A DNA stretch of 34,992 bases from Piscibacillus salipiscarius JCM 13188 (GTDB taxonomy: Bacteria > Bacillota > Bacilli > Bacillales > Alkalibacillaceae), in the NCBI RefSeq assembly GCF_001311865.1, contig NZ_BBCD01000031.1, positions 1-34,992 of the forward strand, written 5' to 3'. The notes under the pieces were generated by a model, which was not told where the DNA came from, ran no database searches, and was given only the letters and a program-made list of their open reading frames with translations. Shown in pieces: positions 29,433-34,992 of this stretch (positions are counted from its first letter, which is position 1; each line of letters starts with the position of its first letter). A program made the translations under genes and the position numbers.

Positions 29433-30248
29433 ATGCGTGCAGCAATGACTGTGTTAAAAGAACAGTTTAAATATTTTTATTTAGTTAGAAGACTTTCTGT
29501 TTATGAGTTAAAAAGCAATGCTTCGGCTAATTACCTGGGTATGGCTTGGGAAGTAATTCAGCCTGCTATTCAAATCGCAATATATTGGTTTGTTTTTGGT
29601 TTTGGTTTAAGGGGGAAAGCACCAATTGCAGGTGTTGATTTCTTCCATTGGATGTTAGCCGGAATTGTTGTTTGGTTTATGATCAGCCAAGGAATCTTAA
29701 AAGGTACAAAATCGATATTTTCTAAGATTAAAATACTCTCTAAAATGAATTTTCCGATGAGTGTTATTCCTAACTATATGGTTTTTGCACAATTCTATCC
29801 GCATTTATTATTGTTAGGAATCGTTATAATTGTGATGCAATTTTTAGGTTATACGGTTAATATTTATTATTTACAGCTACCAATTTACATGTTTGGAGCA
29901 TTAGCAGCATTATTTAGCATCACACTCATAACTTCTACTTTAGCGACAATCGTTCAGGACGTTCAAAAATTAATTCAATCCGTTATGAGAATGTTGTTAT
30001 ATCTATCACCAATATTGTGGCCACCACAAATATTAGGTGATAAATTTCCTATGATTGTTACTATTATGAAGCTAAATCCTTTTTATTACATTATAGAAGG
30101 GTATCGTAGAGCAATCTTAGGTCAAGGTTGGTATTTTATTGATAATTGGCAGTACTCACTGTATTTCTGGTCGTTAGTGATTGTCTTATTTATCATTGGT
30201 GCAGCTTTACATGTGAAGTTCAGAAGACACTTTGTAGACTTTATTTAA
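29433..30248 (+). CDS. tagG: teichoic acid ABC exporter, permease
   Basis: An intact 271-residue ABC-2-type permease that with TagH moves lipid-linked teichoic acid across the membrane. The cytoplasmic N-terminus (YFYLVRRLSVYELKSNASANYLGMAWEVIQP, in two conserved parts) precedes six TM helices. LSPILWPPQIL and the LNPFYYIIEGYRRAILG segment are diagnostic of TagG/Wzm-like permeases. I chose the ATG at 29433 because GTAGGA lies just upstream; a TTG at 29409 is possible. The tagH gene begins only about 20 bp after the stop. Confidence 0.9.
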   Translation: MRAAMTVLKEQFKYFYLVRRLSVYELKSNASANYLGMAWEVIQPAIQIAIYWFVFGFGLRGKAPIAGVDFFHWMLAGIVVWFMISQGILKGTKSIFSKIKILSKMNFPMSVIPNYMVFAQFYPHLLLLGIVIIVMQFLGYTVNIYYLQLPIYMFGALAALFSITLITSTLATIVQDVQKLIQSVMRMLLYLSPILWPPQILGDKFPMIVTIMKLNPFYYIIEGYRRAILGQGWYFIDNWQYSLYFWSLVIVLFIIGAALHVKFRRHFVDFI

Positions 30249-30266
30249 TAAATGGGTGTGACAAAA

Positions 30267-31073
30267 ATGGAAAAGTCCGTAATTGTAAGAAATGTATCTA
30301 AAAGGTATAAGCTTTATGGTCGTAAGTTAGAAAGATTAAAAGATTTATTAATTCCACGCAAATCATATGGGAAAGAATTTTTTGCTTTAAGGGATGTCTC
30401 TTTTGAAGCAGAAAAAGGAGATATTATAGGGTTTGTGGGAGTGAATGGGTCTGGTAAGTCTACGTTATCCAATATAATTGCCGGTGTTATCCCAGAAACA
30501 TCTGGAGAAGTCACAGTGAATGGACAGGCAGCATTAATTGCCGTGAATATCGGGTTGGATCGAAAATTATCAGGTCGAGAAAACATTGAACTAAAGCTCT
30601 TGATGCTCGGGTTTAATAAAAAGGAAATCAGTGAGTTGGAAGAGGAAATAATAGAATTCTCAGAGCTTGGAGAGTTTATCGATCAACCTGTGAAATCTTA
30701 TTCAAGTGGTATGAAATCAAGGTTAGGTTTCTCAATTTCTGTAAATGTTGACCCAGACATTCTAATCATTGATGAAGCACTCTCAGTTGGAGATAAGGCC
30801 TTCGCAGAAAAAAGTCTAGCTAAAATGATGGAATTTAAAGAGGCTGGGAAAACAATGTTTTTCGTTAGTCACTCAATAGGACAAATGAGATCTTTTTGTG
30901 AAAAAGCATTGTGGTTAGAGTTCGGAGAAGTTAAGATGTTTGGTCAAGCTGGCGAAGTATTAGATGAGTATGAAGCCTTCCTCGATAATTATAAGAATAT
31001 GACTAAAAAAGAAAAGAAAAAATTTCAAAAGAAGGCTGCTAAAAAACGCAGCAAACGTCAAAAACACAGCTAA
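30267..31073 (+). CDS. tagH: teichoic acid ABC exporter, ATP-binding subunit
   Basis: An intact ATPase of about 268 residues. It has Walker A GVNGSGKS, the signature YSSGMKSRL, Walker B ILIIDEALSVGD and the H-loop FVSHS. Text such as ERLKDLLIPRK, SNIIAGVIPETSGEV and EFSELGEFIDQPVK is specific to teichoic-acid exporters. It lacks the long C-terminal extension of B. subtilis TagH (527 residues) and resembles the short S. aureus TarH; the C-terminus is a Lys-rich tail. ATG 30267 is preferred, with 30252 as an alternative start. It ends inside its own terminator, closing the tagB/F-like - tagG - tagH unit. Confidence 0.92.
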   Translation: MEKSVIVRNVSKRYKLYGRKLERLKDLLIPRKSYGKEFFALRDVSFEAEKGDIIGFVGVNGSGKSTLSNIIAGVIPETSGEVTVNGQAALIAVNIGLDRKLSGRENIELKLLMLGFNKKEISELEEEIIEFSELGEFIDQPVKSYSSGMKSRLGFSISVNVDPDILIIDEALSVGDKAFAEKSLAKMMEFKEAGKTMFFVSHSIGQMRSFCEKALWLEFGEVKMFGQAGEVLDEYEAFLDNYKNMTKKEKKKFQKKAAKKRSKRQKHS

Positions 31074-31090
31074 TTGGCTGTGTTTTTTTA
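31060..31090 (+). terminator. tagH terminator
   Basis: AAAAACACAGC / GCTGTGTTTTTTT with loop TAATTG, overlapping the end of tagH. Confidence 0.9.
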
Positions 31091-31285
31091 TGTTTTATGA
31101 GTAAGAAGTAAGAGCATTAATGAATTTAATTTAATTGTAAACACATTGTAATGGAAATTAGTTCATTTATAGGATTTAATTTTATACTTGAATACTTATG
31201 ATTATTACAGGGTATAAATGAATTATAAATATTCTTTCATCATGATAATTATAACTAGCATAGAACATAGAAAGAAGGGTTAATT

Positions 31286-32770
31286 ATGAATTATGTTGTG
31301 ACGACAACTCTTCCTCCAACATTTGGTGGTAGAACGAAAGCATTATTAAAACGTACAAAGTTACTAGTTGAAAAGAAAATTATAAATTTACATTGGTTAC
31401 CACAAATTATAACAATGACTATGAAGACATATATCAACATTATTTAGACTCAAACTTTGTGCCTAAATCTGTTGATTTTATTAATATTTATGATTTTTTA
31501 AAGAGTGATCAAAAGAAAAAGAAATACCCTATCATTAACCATAAGACTGAAATGCAAGGATACACTGTTCATAAAGTAGAGGGTAAGAAGAGAACGTACA
31601 GATATTTCAAAGATGGTGTGTATGAGATGTACAAGCGTTTTAACCATCCAAATAAAAACTTGAAATTTATTGACTATATGTCTCCTAATTCATCTAAAAG
31701 AATTAAAAGAGAAGAATTTGATCAAGAAGGTTATCTTCATAGAAAGATTTATTATAAACAAAATACTTTAAATAAAACTCAAGAAATAATGTTCAAGAAA
31801 GATGGTAATGCATACGTTAATCGTTTGTTTAAAGGTGACCCAAATAACACGGTTACTTCTGTAGTTTATTTTGATAAGGATGAGACGTACTTCTTTGATA
31901 GTGAAAGTGATTTTTATAAGTTTTGCTTTGAGAAAATTATTCAACCAAACAGTCAAGTAATTTCTGATGCTAGGAATTTGGATCAAGCTTTAATAGAGAT
32001 GAATACTGATAACGTGAAGAAGATAGCAGTTCAACACTCCACATTTCACAAATTAGAAGATACAAGTGAAGTTAGGGGAGCTTATCGGTACTTGTTAGAT
32101 TATTCTAAGCACATAGATTACATGGTTTTTCTAACTGAAGGTCAAAAAGAGAATTGGGAAAAATTTGTGATTATACAGCTAACACTGTTACAATCCCCCA
32201 CAGCATTAAGTTAAATGAAACTATTGACAAAAAACAAACAGAGACCCAAATAAATTTGTTATTGTAAGTAGGTTGCATCCTGGGAAGCAAATTGATCATG
32301 CGATAAGGGCATTCGCTAAAGCTTCTTCTTCAAACCCTAATATATATTTAGAAATCTATGGTGATGGAGAAGAAGAACGCAAATTAAATAAACTAATAAA
32401 AGAATTGAACATGGAAAATCGTATAGAGCTGAAAGGCCGTACGAATGAACCCGACTTAGTATTCCAAAGTGCTCATTGTTCATTATTTACTAGTGGATTT
32501 GAAGGGTTAGGGTTGACAATTTTAGAAAGTTTAAATAATGGGTGCCCTGTTATTAGTTACGATATTAAATATGGCCCTTCTGAGATGATCGTAGATGATG
32601 AGTCAGGGTACCTAGTTGAACCAAACAACATTGAAGATCTGACTAGCCATATTTTAAAAACAGCCAAACGAAATGATTTTAACCCCAGAGTTCCTAAGAA
32701 ATATAGCGAAGAAAGGTTTATTAATAATTGGTCTGAACTATTAGGAAGGCCTAACAATAATTTTTTATAG
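31286..32770 (+). CDS. glycosyltransferase family 4, TagE/TarM-like
   Basis: About 495 residues in four frame segments; changes near 31388, 32168 and 32245. AGAAGGG lies 7 bases before the ATG. The N-terminus MNYVVTTTLPPTFGGRTKALL opens a GT-B fold with a large inserted beta-rich middle domain. The C-terminal Rossmann half has FVIVSRLHPGKQIDHAI, LEIYGDGEEERKL, FTSGFEGLGLTILESL (the E-x7-E motif of retaining GT4 enzymes) and PVISYDIKYGPSEMI. That last run and the total length match TarM/TagE enzymes that add alpha-linked sugars to wall teichoic acid. Donor and acceptor are inferred from family and context. Placed just after the exporter genes. Confidence 0.85.
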
Positions 32771-32795
32771 ATAAGCTTAAAAATTCTATAATCTT

Positions 32796-32823
32796 AAATC
32801 CTCCATTTGATGGGGGATTTTTT
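32796..32823 (+). terminator. terminator of the TagE/TarM-like gene
   Basis: AAATCCTCCA / TGGGGGATTT stem (one G-U pair) with a T6 tail. Confidence 0.8.
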
Positions 32824-32851
32824 AAATTCAAAAGAAAAATCGACAATTTTA

Positions 32852-32860
32852 TGCTATAAT
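32852..32860 (+). promoter_or_regulatory. extended -10 promoter of sat
   Basis: TGCTATAAT, a perfect extended -10 element, 58 bases before the sat ATG. No good -35 is visible, as is usual for this class. Confidence 0.6.
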
Positions 32861-32918
32861 TTACAACGGTATACTTAAAAGATATAATCAACATGGATTA
32901 AAGACTAGGAGGTAGATT

Positions 32919-34077
32919 ATGACGCAACTCATAGAAGCTCACGGAGGAGAATTAGTCAACCGTGAAGTCATTGGTGCAGATCGAGAAAAGGCTTTAGAAG
33001 AAGCTAAAAGCCTTAAAACATTAGAAGTAAATAATTGGGAAATCTCAGATATTGAGTTAATCGGTATTGGAGGCTTTAGCCCACTTACAGGTTTTATGGG
33101 GAAAGAGGATTATGAGAGTGTAATCAATAACACTCGTTTAGCAAACGGAACTGTATGGAGCATTCCAATTACTCTATCAGTGTCAAAAGAGAAAGCGAAT
33201 GAATTTGAAGTTGGCGAAAAGGTTGCTCTTAAAGGTCAAGACGGTGTCGTTTATGCAACGTTAACAGTTGAAGAAACCTTTGAAGCTAACAAAGAATTAG
33301 AAGCTAAAAATGTTTATGGCACAACAGATGAAGCACATCCAGGGGTTAAAAAGCTTTATGAACGTGGAGATATCTACATAGGTGGGCCGATTACATTATT
33401 AAATCGCCCAGATCATGGTGAATTTACGGATTTCTATATGGACCCTAAAGAAACGCGTCAAATGTTTAAAGACTTAGGTTGGAAAACAATTGTTGGGTTC
33501 CAAACTCGTAACCCTGTACACCGTGCTCATGAACATATTCAAAAAACAGCACTAGAAGCAGTTGACGGTTTATTACTAAACCCATTAGTGGGTGAAACGA
33601 AATCAGATGACATTCCAGCAGACGTCCGTATGGAAAGTTATCAAGTTATCTTGAAAAAATTACTACGTTGAAGATCGCGTCCGTTTAGTTATTTACCCTG
33701 CCGCTATGCGTTATGCAGGACCAAAAGAAGCTATTTTACATGCGATTGTACGTAAGAACTATGGTTGTACACACTTCATTGTTGGCCGTGACCACGCTGG
33801 TGTAGGCGATTACTACGGCACATACGATGCACAGACATTAATTGAGCAATTTGAGGATGAATTAGGTATGACCATCTTCAAATTTGAGCATGCGTTCTAT
33901 TGCACGGTTTGTGAGAACATGGCATCAGCTAAGACATGCCCTCATGATAAAGAGAACCATGTACATTTAAGCGGAACGAAAGTACGCGAAATGTTAAGAA
34001 ATGGAGAGAGACCTCCAAAAGAATTCTCTAGACCAGAAGTTGCTGATGTATTGATTAAAGGAATGCAGCAAGCATAA
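32919..34077 (+). CDS. sat: sulfate adenylyltransferase (ATP sulfurylase)
   Basis: About 386 residues, the usual length of the bacterial single-chain enzyme, with one frame change near 33662 at an A6 run. It activates sulfate with ATP to adenylyl sulfate, the first step of sulfate assimilation. It shows [21 protein letters not shown] (the HxxH-type nucleotide motif), [49 protein letters not shown] and a C-x8-C zinc-type segment ([10 protein letters not shown]), ending with [20 protein letters not shown] precedes the ATG by 7 bases. The SLC13 transporter gene starts 16 bases after its stop, so the two are an operon for sulfate use. Confidence 0.95.
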
Positions 34078-34093
34078 AAGGGGAATTATCCCA

Positions 34094-34992
34094 ATGACTA
34101 TAGAAATGACTATTGTCTTAGTCGTAACTTTAGCCATGTTGGTCGGGCTACTCTTTGAAGTAGCCAGGCCTGACATGGTTGTTTTTACAGCATTAACTGT
34201 ATTATTACTACTAGGTATTTTAACGCCACAAGAGGCTCTTAAAGGCTTTTCGAATGAAGGAATGCTAACGATTGCCTTATTATTCGTCGTCGCTGGGGCT
34301 GTTAAGAAAAGTGGCATCATTGATCGCTTGATGAAAAAGTGGCTAGAAAATACACGTTCCATGTCTGGAATTACAGGGAAGTTTTTTGCGCCCTTATCCG
34401 TATTTTCTGCTTTTCTTAACAATACACCCATAGTGGTGACATTTACACCTGTATTAAGAAGATGGTGCCAGGAGAAAGGTATCGCACCTTCGAAGCTATT
34501 AATCCCTTTATCATATATTACGATCCTTGGTGGTACGATTACTTTAATGGGAACTTCCACCAACTTAGTGGTTCATGGTATGTTAAAGGAATTTGGTTAT
34601 GAAGGGTTCTCTTTCTTTCAATTAGCCGTAGTAGGAATACCCATTACAATAGTTGGTCTTATTTATTTGACCACAATCGCACCAAGAATTCTACCAGCAT
34701 ATAAAACCTTTCAGGATAAAATGAAAGACGACACACGAGAATACATAGCAGAGCTTACAGTCATGAATGATTTTCCGCATATCAATCAATCAGTTAAAAA
34801 AGCAGGCTTACGTGACTTAAAGGGCTTATTTCTAATTGAAATCATTAGAAATAATGAAATTGTATCACCTGTTGAACCAGGAACGGTTATACGTACTGGA
34901 GACCGGCTGATTTTTACTGGGCTCATTTCAACAATCGCCGATTTAGAAAAGTAAAAGGTTTACAATTGGAAACTGGAACACATCTAAAGCTT
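34094..34992 (+). CDS. SLC13-type anion permease with RCK_C domain (partial at window end)
   Basis: About 299 residues are visible. The first 210 residues contain about five TM helices with SAFLNNTPIVVTFTPVLRRW and ILGGTITLMGTSTNLVVHG, the paired SNT-type motifs of the divalent anion/Na+ symporter family. From about residue 215 a soluble TrkA-C-like (RCK_C) domain begins (VEPGTVIRTGDRLIFTG), as in the family's sulfate-linked members, where a second TM half follows. The apparent stop at 34952-34954 is probably another indel, because the next frame continues sensibly (VKGLQLETGTHLKL) to the edge. Coupling to sat makes sulfate the likely substrate. Confidence 0.82.

Noticed and set aside
1..34992. 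Insertion sequences, tRNA or rRNA genes, prophage
   Set aside because: No transposase, cloverleaf, rRNA or phage structural gene was recognised on either strand.

Overview
The window is a chromosomal segment of an endospore-forming, low-GC Gram-positive bacterium of the Bacillaceae type. ComK, a Spo0E-family phosphatase, a YjfB homologue, a SwrC-like RND pump, a full set of wall-teichoic-acid genes and sigma-D-like promoters all point there. Genus and species cannot be fixed from sequence alone. Nearly every long gene is broken by one or more single-base frame changes, mostly at or near short homopolymers (about 34 by eye). I read these mainly as assembly or sequencing indels, so genes are annotated over their full span with the break points given.

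Left part (1-13.2 kb): a small lipoprotein, yjfB (-) and comK; a tetR / membrane-fusion lipoprotein / RND-pump operon with a promoter and operator at its head; a NERD-domain protein; a c-di-GMP-I riboswitch behind a sigma-D-like promoter, leading a 3.6-kb gene for a secreted, membrane-anchored beta-propeller protein; and a small membrane protein. Five intergenic stretches here hold one family of degenerate tandem repeats. The period is 21 bp, the core is RAANTGTYCGYATY, all are in the same orientation, and I count about 51 units with only one step that is not 21 bp. This array family is the main unexplained structure in the window.

Middle (13.3-17.3 kb): a secreted zinc carboxypeptidase (M14), a Spo0E-like protein, and an LCP-family wall-polymer ligase preceded by stacked hairpins.

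Right part (17.3-32.8 kb): a wall-polymer region on both strands. It holds three TagF/TagB-type glycerophosphotransferases, tagD, a membrane acyltransferase, a PQQ-propeller membrane-anchored protein, a GH73 autolysin with six SH3-like repeats, an O-antigen-ligase-like polymerase, the tagG/tagH exporter and a TagE/TarM-like glycosyltransferase. Together these would make CDP-glycerol, polymerise, decorate, export and attach a teichoic-acid-like polymer and remodel the wall around it. The right edge (32.9 kb to the end) is a sulfate module: sat and an SLC13-type transporter cut by the window end.
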